This document shows positions 17,660 to 25,766 of a DNA stretch of 64,000 nt, one piece after another (the stretch's first letter is position 1; the number at the start of each line of letters is the position of its first letter). This DNA is from Halorientalis salina (GTDB lineage: Archaea > Halobacteriota > Halobacteria > Halobacteriales > Haloarculaceae): contig NZ_SOSC01000001.1 in assembly GCF_005049285.1 (NCBI RefSeq), positions 434,001 through 498,000 on the forward strand. The letters run 5' to 3'. The notes beneath the pieces are model-generated. The model ran no database searches. It was not told where the DNA came from and worked only from the letters and a program-made list of their open reading frames with translations. Both the position numbers and the translations under genes were made by a program.

Positions 17660-18388
17660 TCAGTTCGGTGCCTCGGTCGGGTGCTCGATCTCGGCGATGA
17701 ACTCGTCGACGCTCTCGGTGTCGTCACCGCTTCCGTTCGGATCGATCGCGACGACGATCACCACGTCACCCTCGTGAGCCGTCTTCGTGACGGACACGCG
17801 CATCGGGGTGGACCCGTTTTCGCTCTCGGCAGTCGCGTTGAACTCCGTCACGGTCGTTTCGGAGCCGAGTAGCTCGACCGAGCGCTCGCCGTCCTTCTCG
17901 AGGTTTTCGAGACTCCCCTGCGAGTTGCCACCGAATCGCTCGATGAGTTGCTCGTTGGGCAGTCGAACGAGCGGGTTGACCGACTCGCCGAAAAACTGCG
18001 CGTCGGGCAGCGAGACGATGGTGACGGCCGCGGGTTTGAGGCTCTCGTTGAGTGAGTCGTCCGAAGGCGACGTCTCGTTCAATTGCGACTCCGAGAGCGT
18101 CGATTCGTTGATCTCGCCGTCCGTCAGCTCCGCTGGCAGTTGCTGGGTATAGACGGCCTGATGGAACGAGATCCGCACCTCACGCTCGACGCCGGCGACG
18201 TCGATCGACTGATTGAGTTGCGTCCCGTTGTACTGCTGGAGCGTGAATCCCGTCTCCGCGGCGGAACTGTTCGAGACGGCCGCCGGCGACGACTCGAACT
18301 CCAGTGGCTCGCCAGTGATGAAGCCGATGCACCCGCTCAACGACAGCAACACGATCAACCCGCCGACTGCGACGATCCGCCTATCCAT
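17660..18388 (-). CDS. Secreted lipoprotein, DUF6517-like
   Basis: The protein of 242 residues begins with a signal peptide ending in the lipobox LSGC at about 17-20, so it should be lipidated and anchored outside the cytoplasmic membrane. The mature part is Ser/Thr/Asn-rich with many N-glycosylation sequons and ends in a beta-rich region (TPMRVSVTKTAHEGDVVIVVAI). It resembles the DUF6517 family that I remember from haloarchaea; no function is known. The start at MDRRIVAVGG is set by the signal peptide, although the frame stays open for 84 more codons. Confidence 0.75.
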   Translation of the reverse strand: MDRRIVAVGGLIVLLSLSGCIGFITGEPLEFESSPAAVSNSSAAETGFTLQQYNGTQLNQSIDVAGVEREVRISFHQAVYTQQLPAELTDGEINESTLSESQLNETSPSDDSLNESLKPAAVTIVSLPDAQFFGESVNPLVRLPNEQLIERFGGNSQGSLENLEKDGERSVELLGSETTVTEFNATAESENGSTPMRVSVTKTAHEGDVVIVVAIDPNGSGDDTESVDEFIAEIEHPTEAPN

Positions 18389-18709
18389 GCCCAGACGGAC
18401 GGTCCTCCCCCTCCTAAACCTTGATATCGGATCGGCAGAAAAACCGAACTTCGAACGCGACAGTTCGTCCCGAGACCGGGAGTGGCCATTCTCCCCCTCT
18501 CGCGACGTTAGACCATTCCGCGGAGGCCCCCCGGAGTCGGGTGGTGTGTGTCGCGCTCGTCCTGGGATGCGTTCCGTTCCTCCTCGGTACGGGACCGTTC
18601 TTGCTCGGGCATGCTCCACTTCAATATCCCTAATTATCACCCTTATATTTTATTACAGGCAAAAATGCTAAGAAATATTCTCAAATACTTGCGAGATAAC
18701 ACTAGGCAC
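18389..18709. other. Gene-free spacer with AT-rich stretch
   Basis: No convincing gene, RNA or dyad was seen here. The part from about 18630 to 18705 is much richer in A and T than its surroundings and lies between the lipoprotein promoter and the 3' end of the next minus-strand gene, so it may hold transcription stop signals (T-rich runs). Confidence 0.4.
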
Positions 18710-19180
18710 TCAGGCTTCGGTGCTGCTGGGTTCAGCGAAACCGGCACCGTCGACGAGCAGTCCCGCGATCAGTGCGCCGGCGAGGACGTCCACGAGGACG
18801 AACAGAATGATGCCGAAGAATGCGACGAGGGCGGTCAGGTCGTAGAGCCAGTACAGGTCAGTCACCGTCGTCGTCGACAGCATCGGCGTGACGCGATACC
18901 CGAACGCACCGTACTGCCCCGCGAAGATCGTCGCGATGACGTACCCGCCGATGGTCCCCGCGACAGTCCCGTGCCAGAGCGCCGACCGTGGCCCACCGCG
19001 GTTGATCAGTCCCGTGAGGAATCCCGCACCGACCAGCAGGAAGTTCGCGAAGGCGAAACTGGTCAGGAACATCGCCAGCAATTCAGCGTTCATGACCATC
19101 AGCGTCCCGTGTTTCAGGGCTGCTGTGTTGCTTTGCTCTACGCCGAACACGTCCTCTTTAATCGACTCTGTGAGACCCAT
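18710..19180 (-). CDS. Membrane protein of unknown function
   Basis: A 156-residue protein with about four hydrophobic segments. A short cytoplasmic-looking N terminus (MGLTESIKEDVFGVEQSN) precedes helices at about 30-55, 68-85, 105-130 and 128-148. I do not recognise the family. The start is placed at the ATG giving MGLTESIKED, since upstream residues are typical of translated spacer. It stands alone between the lipoprotein gene and tRNA-Arg. Confidence 0.6.
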   Translation of the reverse strand: MGLTESIKEDVFGVEQSNTAALKHGTLMVMNAELLAMFLTSFAFANFLLVGAGFLTGLINRGGPRSALWHGTVAGTIGGYVIATIFAGQYGAFGYRVTPMLSTTTVTDLYWLYDLTALVAFFGIILFVLVDVLAGALIAGLLVDGAGFAEPSSTEA

Positions 19181-19286
19181 CTCCCTCCCCCTTCCTGCCT
19201 GTGCGTTCACTACTGTAGCGCTTAAAAATACTGCCTCAAGCGACTGGTGATTCAAAAGGACGGTTGATGTGGGGAAGCGCGCCGGG

Positions 19287-19386
19287 GTCCCGCGAGCGAA
19301 CAATGTGAGCGGGCGTGCCGGGAGTCCCGCGAGCGAACAATGTGAGCGGGCGTGCCGGGAGTCCCGCGAGCGAACGGAGTGAGCGA
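19287..19386. repeat. 37-bp tandem repeat next to tRNA-Arg
   Basis: A unit of 37 bp occurs twice in perfect register (GTCCCGCGAGCGAACAATGT begins at 19287 and 19324) with a diverged third copy from 19361. Each full unit ends with GGGCGTGCCGGGA (19311-19323 and 19348-19360), which equals the 3' end of the adjacent tRNA-Arg gene (19429-19441). The array therefore contains extra copies of the tRNA terminus. Confidence 0.75.
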
Positions 19387-19427
19387 GGGGGACTCAGGCA
19401 CGGCCGTGAGTGAGCGAAGCGAACGAA

Positions 19428-19500
19428 CGGGCGTGCCGGGATTCGAACCCGGGATCGAGAGGTTAGGAACCTCTCGCCCTGTCCACTAGGCCACACGCCC
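19428..19500 (-). tRNA. tRNA-Arg (anticodon CCU)
   Basis: The minus strand folds into a full cloverleaf. The acceptor stem is GGGCGTG/CACGCCC, the T arm contains GGGTTCGAATCCC, and the anticodon stem AGAGG/CCTCT closes the loop TTCCTAA, giving anticodon CCU, which reads AGG. No CCA is encoded, as usual in archaea, and no intron is seen. Confidence 0.92.
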
Positions 19501-19537
19501 TATCGACTCTTCGACAGGGCGACGAAAAAGGGGTTTC

Positions 19538-19550
19538 CTTTCCAGGAAAG
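19538..19550. promoter_or_regulatory. Palindrome in the cupin gene promoter
   Basis: CTTTCC-A-GGAAAG is a perfect 13-bp dyad 30 bp upstream of the cupin start codon and within the region expected for the core promoter. It is a candidate operator for that gene. Confidence 0.35.
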
Positions 19551-19580
19551 ACTAAACCTGTTGGACAATATCACACCGAC

Positions 19581-20054
19581 ATGGAGAAAGTCGCGCTGGA
19601 AGACGTGAAGATCGAGAACAATCCACTCAAGGTCCACTCGGTCCGGAAACCGGTCTCCGACGCCCTCGGCGCGGAGTCGTTCGCGTTCAATTACTTCGAG
19701 CTCGAACCCGGGGAATCGTTCTCGGGAGGCATGCACCGCCATCACGACCAGGAAGAACTGTTCTACATCCTGGAGGGGACGGCGACGTTCGAGACGCCCG
19801 ACGAGGAGGTCGAAGTCGGCGCGAACGGTTGCATCCGGTTCGAGCGCAGCGAGTACCAGACGGGCGGGAACCGGAGCGACGAACAGGTTCGCGGGTTCGC
19901 CATCGGCGCGCCGGGACAACACCACGACTGGGACGAGATCGACGCGCTGCTGTTCTGTAGCGAGTGTGAGGAAGAAACCGACCACGCGATGGACCTGACC
20001 GACGACGGGCAGTTCGACATCAGTTGCCAGCAGTGCGGTTCTGAACCCTTCTGA
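19581..20054 (+). CDS. Cupin-domain protein with C-terminal zinc-ribbon-like motif
   Basis: This 157-residue protein has a single cupin barrel (about 30-120) with the metal-ligand pattern GGMHRHHDQEELFYILEG. A short tail follows with CSEC and CQQC pairs, which look like a zinc ribbon. Cupins have many roles, and the substrate cannot be inferred. The tail suggests nucleic-acid or protein contact rather than a simple enzyme. It stands alone downstream of tRNA-Arg with a palindromic promoter element. Confidence 0.8.
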   Translation: MEKVALEDVKIENNPLKVHSVRKPVSDALGAESFAFNYFELEPGESFSGGMHRHHDQEELFYILEGTATFETPDEEVEVGANGCIRFERSEYQTGGNRSDEQVRGFAIGAPGQHHDWDEIDALLFCSECEEETDHAMDLTDDGQFDISCQQCGSEPF

Positions 20055-20147
20055 GTCGAGCGGCCGCTCCGCAAGGTATCTGGCGTTGAACGCGGCCTTC
20101 GCTCCGCGTCGCTCCGGAGTTCATGCGAAGGCCGGAAAAAGAGGCGT

Positions 20148-20480
20148 TTACTCCTTGCTGGTTTCTTCAGTCGACGGTTCGACCTCGCTCTCGACCTGGG
20201 GCTCGGTGCCGGTGTCCGTCGAGGTGGTCGTGGTGTCGTCGTTCATCGCGTCGCCCGTCGTGGCGTCGTCAGTGCCGGGCGGCGTCTCGCCCTCTTTCAT
20301 TTCTTGGAGCTCCTCTTCGATCTCTTCACGTCCCTTCTGGAACTCGCCGATCGCCTGCCCGGACGAGCGTGCGAGTTCTGGAATCTTGTTCGCGCCGAAC
20401 AGGAGAATCGCGATGAGCAGGATTACGATGAGTTCCGGCCCACCGGGAATTCCCGGGAACAACGGGATGATACCGGTCAT
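20148..20480 (-). CDS. tatA: Sec-independent translocase TatA
   Basis: TatA forms the pore of the twin-arginine pathway, which exports folded proteins and carries a large share of secretion in haloarchaea. The 110-residue protein has the single membrane helix (PELIVILLIAILLFG), the invariant FGANKIPELARSSG hinge and amphipathic helix, and a long acidic tail (EIEEELQEM onward) ending in a Thr/Asp/Glu-rich region. The start is placed at MTGIIPLFPG. NirK in this window carries a twin-arginine signal and would be a substrate. Confidence 0.92.
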   Translation of the reverse strand: MTGIIPLFPGIPGGPELIVILLIAILLFGANKIPELARSSGQAIGEFQKGREEIEEELQEMKEGETPPGTDDATTGDAMNDDTTTTSTDTGTEPQVESEVEPSTEETSKE

Positions 20481-20742
20481 GTCTGTTTCAGCATAGCCGG
20501 ACGCCAATTATAGGCTTTTTGCCTTTGTAGCCATCGGAGAACCGTTCACAACAGTCCGTAGATGGCCCACAAGTGGTATCGTCCGGCTCAAATCGGCACC
20601 GGATTGGTCCGAGGAGTTGGCAAACCTGGGATGTTCAGTGGATTATCTGTTCGTAGTACGTAATTAATTTCGGTGTAATCTGTCGCCTGTCGTTCTCCGT
20701 ACCGGCAGTATAATTGGAGTGGTAGCCCAACACCGGAGTGCT

Positions 20743-21216
20743 ATGGTATCAGTTGGCGATTCCGCTCCCGACTTTACAGCACCGCTGGCCAACGGCGACA
20801 TCCAGGAGTTCACGCTCTCGGACAACCTCGACGACGGGCCGCTGGTCCTCGCTTTCTTCCCCGGTGCGTTCACGAGTGTTTGCTCCCACGAGATGACCGA
20901 ATTCCGCGACCGCCTGACGGCGTTCGAGGACATCGGCGCTACCGTCTACGGCGTCAGCGTGGACTCGCCGTTCGCGTTGAACGAGTTCCGCGACAAGCTC
21001 GATCTCGATTTCGGCCTCATCAGCGACGCCGACAAGGAGATCATCGAGCAGTACGGCATCGGGATGGACTTCGCCGAGCTCGGCGTTCACGACGTCGCGA
21101 AGCGCTCGGTGTTCGTCATCGACGGCGATGGGGAGGTCACCTACGCGTGGGTCAGCGACGACCCCGGCGTCGAACCCGACTACGACGAAGTCGAGGACGC
21201 GGCTGCCGACGCCTGA
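20743..21216 (+). CDS. 1-Cys peroxiredoxin (AhpC/TSA family)
   Basis: A thioredoxin-fold peroxidase of 157 residues that reduces hydrogen peroxide and organic hydroperoxides. The peroxidatic cysteine lies in FFPGAFTSVCSHEM. It is the only cysteine in the protein, so a partner thiol must resolve the sulfenic acid. A TATA-like sequence (AGTATAATTG) about 35 bp upstream fits a leaderless start at this ATG. A paralogue of equal length lies at 40.3 kb. Confidence 0.9.
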   Translation: MVSVGDSAPDFTAPLANGDIQEFTLSDNLDDGPLVLAFFPGAFTSVCSHEMTEFRDRLTAFEDIGATVYGVSVDSPFALNEFRDKLDLDFGLISDADKEIIEQYGIGMDFAELGVHDVAKRSVFVIDGDGEVTYAWVSDDPGVEPDYDEVEDAAADA

Positions 21217-21279
21217 GTTCGGTCACGGCGTTCGCTTTTGTACCGCACCTTTTTTCGGCTGGCTCCCGACCGGAGAGAC

Positions 21280-22098
21280 ATGAGTGATGCAGACAGTGGC
21301 GGCAACGGTCGCGTCTACGACCCCGACGCCGACCACGCGTTTCCCGACGACCGCGTCAACGCCGTCCTCTCCTATCTCGACGACGACGAAGAAGTCACTG
21401 CCTACCTGGAAGCTCAGAACGTCAACCCCGTCACGCGCAAGAAGTACAACGACCACGGGACGAAACACATCGGCATCGTCCGCAATCGCGCCCTCTGTCT
21501 CTACGACCTCCTCAAGGGCGAAGGCGTCGAGTTCAACGGCGCGCTTGAACAGGGACTCGACGAGGCCGACGAGGCCGTCATCGTCGCCCTTGCCGCGACC
21601 CTCCACGACATCGGCCACGTCGTCCACCGGGACGAACATCCCTACTACTCGATTCCGCTCGCCGCCGACCTGCTCGACCGCCTCATCCCCGACCTCGGGT
21701 ACTACGACACCGCGGAAACCGTCCGCCTCAAGGGCGAAGTCCTCCACGCGATCCTCTGTCATCACACCGAGGAAGACCCGCTGACGCTGGAAGCGGGCGT
21801 CGTCCGTGTCGCCGACGCGCTCGACATGGAGCGGGGTCGCTCCCGCATCCCGTACGAGCGCGGCGGGCGCGGCATCAACACCGTCTCGAGTCAGGCCATC
21901 AAAGGCGTCTCGCTCGAACCCGGCGACGACCGCGTCGTCCTGGTCGAGATTACGATGAGCAACGCCGCCGGCGTCTACCAGGTCGACAACCTCCTGAAGG
22001 CGAAGCTACAGGATTCCGGGCTCGAAGACAAGATCAAGATCGTGGCTCTCAACGTCCCCGACGAGACGGACCGGATCGTCGAACGGATCGAGCTCTGA
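21280..22098 (+). CDS. HD-domain phosphohydrolase-like protein
   Basis: The 272-residue protein has an HD domain: LHDIGHVVHRDEHPYYS contains the His-Asp pair, with further histidines in GTKHIGIVRN and AILCHHTEEDP, and Asp in VVRVADALDMERGRSR. Proteins of this architecture hydrolyse nucleotides or phosphate esters. The C-terminal 70 residues form an additional alpha/beta region. The start is set at MSDADSGGNG, since residues upstream read like translated spacer. No operon partner. Confidence 0.8.
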   Translation: MSDADSGGNGRVYDPDADHAFPDDRVNAVLSYLDDDEEVTAYLEAQNVNPVTRKKYNDHGTKHIGIVRNRALCLYDLLKGEGVEFNGALEQGLDEADEAVIVALAATLHDIGHVVHRDEHPYYSIPLAADLLDRLIPDLGYYDTAETVRLKGEVLHAILCHHTEEDPLTLEAGVVRVADALDMERGRSRIPYERGGRGINTVSSQAIKGVSLEPGDDRVVLVEITMSNAAGVYQVDNLLKAKLQDSGLEDKIKIVALNVPDETDRIVERIEL

Positions 22099-22154
22099 TT
22101 ACGAAGGTCCCTCGGACCAGCAATCAGTGGCTTGACGCAACTGGCTACCCGAAC

Positions 22155-22445
22155 TCACCCCCGAACGAGCCAGTAGACGGCTTTGATACTCGTCACCAGT
22201 CGGTCCACGATAGCCAGCGGGTGGAACCCAAGATCCGGGTTCTCGGCCGGTTCGAACCGCGTCGCGAGCGTCGAACCTGCTACCTGTACCACCTCGCCGG
22301 TGTGTCGGCGTCGACCTTTCTCGTCCGTGACTCGAAGAAGCGTCACCCGGTCGTCGGGCGTTCCGACGACGCGATAGACACCCGTGTCGACGGTCGCGTT
22401 GCTCGTCGCCCGGAAGTGCTCGTTCGGGTCCGGGAGGTGTCCCAT
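22155..22445 (-). CDS. Small conserved-looking protein of unknown function
   Basis: A basic-to-neutral protein of 96 residues that looks beta-rich (GVYRVVGTPDDRVTLLRVTDEKG), with a possible short hydrophobic segment at the C terminus (VTSIKAVYWLVRG). I do not recognise the family. The ATG giving MGHLPDPNEHF is preferred; the frame is open upstream for 13 more codons. It runs divergently from the MFS transporter gene. Confidence 0.55.
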   Translation of the reverse strand: MGHLPDPNEHFRATSNATVDTGVYRVVGTPDDRVTLLRVTDEKGRRRHTGEVVQVAGSTLATRFEPAENPDLGFHPLAIVDRLVTSIKAVYWLVRG

Positions 22446-22514
22446 ACTGGCCCCTCCGGTGGTGCGAACAAAAAGTATCGGCAATAGCGAGAACTGCTAG
22501 CGTGGAACGGACAA

Positions 22515-23849
22515 GTGCCGAGACGAAACCCATTATCGCTCGGCTCACCTGACTTCGACACCGTGGGCGACGCTGGCCGTGGTTCGTTGTTGGCTAACCG
22601 CGAGTTCCTCGCCATCGCCAGCACCGCGTTCGCGCGCAGTCAGGCCTACTCGACCATCATCATCGCCCTGGCGCTGTACGCGGATCAGTTCGACACGACG
22701 GGGTTCGTCGAGGGGCTGTTCGGGACCATCTTCGCGCTCACGCAGTTGCTCATCGTGCTTCCCCTGGGACGGAAGATCGACACGGGGAACGCGAAGCGCA
22801 TTCTCATGGTGGGCCTCGGCGTCAACGTCCTCGCGTTCGTCGGGTTCTCGCTGGTGACGAACGTCGGGCACGTCCTCCTCGTTCGGGTCGTTCAGGGCGT
22901 CGGCGCGAGCATCCTCTGGATCACGGGGACGACCGTCACCGGACAGATCAGTCCCGAAGCGACGCGGGGTCGGTGGCTCGGGACGTACAACCAGGTCGGT
23001 GCGTTCTCCAGTCTCGCCGGGGATCTGGTTGGCGGCCTCCTACTGACCGTCTACGGATTCACGCTCACCTACGCCGTCCTCTCTGCGGTGACCCTCTCGT
23101 CGGGCATCATGGTCCTGCTCTTTCTCCGGGACAACCCCGGCGGGCAAGCCGACCCCGAAGAGACCGACGGCATCGAGTCGTTCCGGTTGCTGTTGTCCCG
23201 GGCCGCGATCCGCGCGCTGGTCGTCTTCCGACTGGGACTCAGTTTCGGGAAGATGGCCGTCCTCATCTTCCTGCCCATCTACGCCAGGACCGCGTTCGGC
23301 ATGTCGCCGGTGCTGGTCGGTGGCATCCTCGCTGGCGGGAAGCTGACGAAGACAGTCACGCAGGGGTTCATCGGCGACCTGACCGACCGGGTCGGCCGCA
23401 AACACTGGTTCGTGCTGACCGGGGCGCTACTGTACGCGTTCGGGACCGCACTCATCCCGCTCGCCGAGTTCGCGGCGGGCGTGATTTCGCCAATCAGCGT
23501 CGCCGTCCTCGGGACGACTGTCGTCCTTCCGCCGGCCTTCTTCCCGCTCTTTACCGCCTTCGGAGTCTGTGGAATCGCGGACAGCATCCGACTTCCGGCG
23601 AGCATGGCACTGTTCGTCGAGGAGGGCGAGCACTTCGAGGCCGTCGCAGGGAGCATGTCGCTGCGCTCGATCGCCTGGAAAGTCGGTCAGGTCGTCGGTC
23701 CGGTCACCGTCGGCGTCCTCTGGGACGCGACCGACGTGTTCACGGCCTTCTGGGCCGCCGCTGCCCTCATCGCCATCGGTGCAGTGGTGTTCGTTGCCCT
23801 CTACAGAATCGAACCGGCACCGGAGGCGGTCGGGACGACCGCCAACTGA
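22515..23849 (+). CDS. Major facilitator superfamily transporter
   Basis: The 444-residue product has about 12 membrane helices arranged as two six-helix halves. Between helices two and three it carries PLGRKIDTGNAKRILMVGL, and the second-half equivalent is GDLTDRVGRKHWFVLTGALL, the classic MFS motif A. Substrate is unknown; drug or sugar efflux is common for such proteins. A GTG start is used; a second in-frame GTG at 22563 would remove 16 residues and is equally possible. Confidence 0.85.
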   Translation: MPRRNPLSLGSPDFDTVGDAGRGSLLANREFLAIASTAFARSQAYSTIIIALALYADQFDTTGFVEGLFGTIFALTQLLIVLPLGRKIDTGNAKRILMVGLGVNVLAFVGFSLVTNVGHVLLVRVVQGVGASILWITGTTVTGQISPEATRGRWLGTYNQVGAFSSLAGDLVGGLLLTVYGFTLTYAVLSAVTLSSGIMVLLFLRDNPGGQADPEETDGIESFRLLLSRAAIRALVVFRLGLSFGKMAVLIFLPIYARTAFGMSPVLVGGILAGGKLTKTVTQGFIGDLTDRVGRKHWFVLTGALLYAFGTALIPLAEFAAGVISPISVAVLGTTVVLPPAFFPLFTAFGVCGIADSIRLPASMALFVEEGEHFEAVAGSMSLRSIAWKVGQVVGPVTVGVLWDATDVFTAFWAAAALIAIGAVVFVALYRIEPAPEAVGTTAN

Positions 23850-23874
23850 CCGCTATCTTGATACAGCGAGAGAA

Positions 23875-23942
23875 TCCCGCCCTTCCCATGAGTGACGGGT
23901 GTTCCGACGCTCTGTCGGAACCGAGGAGCGAACAGGGCGGGA
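23875..23942. other. Nested inverted repeats upstream of the IS element
   Basis: An outer stem TCCCGCCCT (23875-23883) pairs with AGGGCGGGA (23934-23942). Inside it GTTCCGAC (23901-23908) pairs with GTCGGAAC (23914-23921). Transcribed, this would form a two-tiered hairpin. It may be the terminator of the MFS gene, a remnant of an insertion element, or part of the IS left end. Confidence 0.45.
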
Positions 23943-24048
23943 GGGAATCGCGTAAGCTCTGTGCAACGAACCACTCGGTTTCTCCCTGCTGAATACCTCA
24001 CGTCACAAGAGTTATCTGGATTGGGTGTCTCGTATCTGGTAAGGCCAA

Positions 24049-24441
24049 ATGGAGTATCATCTGCAAACCGGGTCGCACACAGTGTACGCGCTTCAGTATC
24101 ACTTCGTGACCGTCACGAAGTACCGTGCCGATATTCTGACGGATGAGAGGCTGGAGCGTGTCGCTGAAATCGCTCACGATATTGCAGATGACTTCGAGGC
24201 CGGTATCACAAACGTGGACGGCGGTACCGACCACGTTCACATTCTGTTTCGGACCAAACCAACCACAGACCTCACGAAGTTCATCAATTCGCTCAAAGGC
24301 GTCACGTCTCGCCGGATTCGGTCGGAGTTTCCTGAAGTGACACAGACGCTTGAAGATGCGTTCTGGCAACCGGGGTACTTCCTCGCCACGACCGGCCAAG
24401 TGAGCATTGACGTGCTGATGGACTACGTGGACGACCAGTAG
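24049..24441 (+). CDS. tnpA: IS200-type Y1 transposase TnpA
   Basis: A 130-residue single-strand transposase. The HUH motif is DHVHILF with His62 and His64, and the catalytic tyrosine is probably Tyr126 in the C-terminal helix (DVLMDYVDDQ). The upstream region WQPGYFLATTG matches the family. Length and motifs are complete, so the protein is probably active. It is followed one base later by tnpB. Confidence 0.92.
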   Translation: MEYHLQTGSHTVYALQYHFVTVTKYRADILTDERLERVAEIAHDIADDFEAGITNVDGGTDHVHILFRTKPTTDLTKFINSLKGVTSRRIRSEFPEVTQTLEDAFWQPGYFLATTGQVSIDVLMDYVDDQ

Positions 24442-24442
24442 C

Positions 24443-25714
24443 ATGACCGCAACAACCACGAAAACGCTGGAAGCTACGCTCGCCCCGCCGACAGCACACA
24501 AAGAGCGGAAACTGTGTGACCTGCTCGGCACCTACCGTGAGGGGCTTCACGAGGCGTTCGACGCCGGGTGTGACACGATGAGCGCAACCAGCGATGTGGT
24601 GACGCCCTACGACCTCCCGTATCAGGCGAAAGCGGCTCTGTGCAACTACGTTCCACAACTTCACGACACCTACGACGCGCAGGAGTTGGACGACGACCAC
24701 CCGGTTCGGCTCACCAACCAAGCCGCCGAGTTCGACCACTCGGCGGCGCGTGACTACGAGTTCACATGGTGGGCACCGCAACCCGGTCGCGGGACGAATT
24801 TCTGGATACCGCTTCGTATCAACCCTGAACAAGACGGTCTGTGGCACGATCTCGTACACGGTGACGCTTCGGCGGGGCAACTCCGACTGCAACGCCACCG
24901 CACGTCGTGGACACTCCACGTCACCGTCGAGTTCCCGGTCGAAGAACCGGACTACGAACCGACAGACGACGATGTAACACCAGTTGGCTTCGACATTGGC
25001 GAAGCACACCTGCTCGCGGGCTGTGCCTGCGAGCAGGGTACTCCGACTGACCCACTGCTCATCAACGGTGGTCGCGCTCGTCACCTTCGCAAAGAGATGT
25101 TCACGACGCTCAAGCGACTTCAAGAGCGTGACGCCGCAGAGTGGCGGATTGACGAGCGATTCGACCACTACCAGAACGCACTCACAGACATCATCGAGAA
25201 GGCGTCTCGACGTTCCGTCGAGTACGCCTGTCGATTCGAGAAGCCAGTCCTTGTGCTGGAAGACCTTTCGGACATCCGTGAAGACCTCGATTACGGCGAG
25301 TGGATGAATCGACGCCTCCACGCATGGGCGTTCGCTCGGCTCCAACAGCGCATCGAGGACAAAGCACGAGAGGCGGGGCTTCCGGTCAGGTACATCCGAC
25401 CGGAGTACACGAGTCAGACGTGTCACGAGTGCGCTCATATCGGGCACCGGAACGGCGACGAGTTCCGGTGTACGAACGACGAGTGTTGGGTATCGGAGTA
25501 CCACGCAGACATCAACGCGGCGGTCAACATCGCTGACCGCCATGACCCGTGGGGTGAGAGCCTGCCGCTGAAACCGGCAGGCGATGACATCTCACGGGAT
25601 GGGAGCGCCTGTGACAGCGCCACGACCCACCGAGAGACGAGCGAGGAATCCTCGCAGATGACCCTCTCGACGTTCCACGGGTCGGAACCCTCTGCCAGCA
25701 ACAGCGAAACGTAG
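24443..25714 (+). CDS. tnpB: RNA-guided nuclease TnpB
   Basis: TnpB is the RNA-guided endonuclease ancestor of Cas12 and helps retain IS605-type elements at their donor site. The 423-residue protein has the RuvC catalytic residues Asp184 (GFDIGEAH), Glu273 (LVLEDLSDIRED) and Asp356 (YHADINAAVNIA). A zinc-binding knuckle with Cys327, Cys330, Cys343 and Cys348 is intact. It carries an extended polar C-terminal tail whose coding region probably doubles as the beginning of the guide RNA. All catalytic positions are present, so activity is likely. Confidence 0.92.
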   Translation: MTATTTKTLEATLAPPTAHKERKLCDLLGTYREGLHEAFDAGCDTMSATSDVVTPYDLPYQAKAALCNYVPQLHDTYDAQELDDDHPVRLTNQAAEFDHSAARDYEFTWWAPQPGRGTNFWIPLRINPEQDGLWHDLVHGDASAGQLRLQRHRTSWTLHVTVEFPVEEPDYEPTDDDVTPVGFDIGEAHLLAGCACEQGTPTDPLLINGGRARHLRKEMFTTLKRLQERDAAEWRIDERFDHYQNALTDIIEKASRRSVEYACRFEKPVLVLEDLSDIREDLDYGEWMNRRLHAWAFARLQQRIEDKAREAGLPVRYIRPEYTSQTCHECAHIGHRNGDEFRCTNDECWVSEYHADINAAVNIADRHDPWGESLPLKPAGDDISRDGSACDSATTHRETSEESSQMTLSTFHGSEPSASNSET

Positions 25715-25766
25715 CTGGTATTCCCATGCCGGGAAGCCGCGCCGTTTACGGCGCGGAGGATTTCAC
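25640..25766 (+). ncRNA. Predicted omega (re)RNA at the right end of the IS element
   Basis: TnpB guide RNAs derive from the 3' end of tnpB and the element's right end, with the guide supplied by flanking DNA. The hairpin at 25737-25756 and the GAGGATTTCAC end fit this layout. The guide would begin TCGTCTTCCAGCAGTGCGTC, which is the 3' end of the pyruvate dehydrogenase-like gene. The 5' boundary is a guess. Confidence 0.5.

Larger units (their letters stand above)
23995..25766 (+). mobile_element. IS200/IS605-type insertion sequence (tnpA + tnpB)
   Basis: The element carries a Y1 transposase gene and a tnpB gene in the same direction. Its right end is defined by the hairpin CCGCGCCG-TTTA-CGGCGCGG (25737-25756) followed by GAGGATTTCAC, an arrangement typical of haloarchaeal elements of this group. 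No terminal inverted repeats or target duplication are expected for the family. The left end is uncertain and given only approximately. The right junction coincides with the stop codon of the convergent pyruvate dehydrogenase-like gene. Confidence 0.7.

Noticed and set aside
19287..19386. Possible CRISPR array
   Set aside because: The 37-bp units abut with no spacers and contain tRNA-end sequence, so they are a tandem repeat and not a CRISPR. No cas gene is present.
23866..23970. Second, degraded tnpB-type guide RNA
   Set aside because: Although structured, the sequence lacks the GAGGAT-type end and no transposase remnant adjoins it, so I list it only as an unexplained hairpin.
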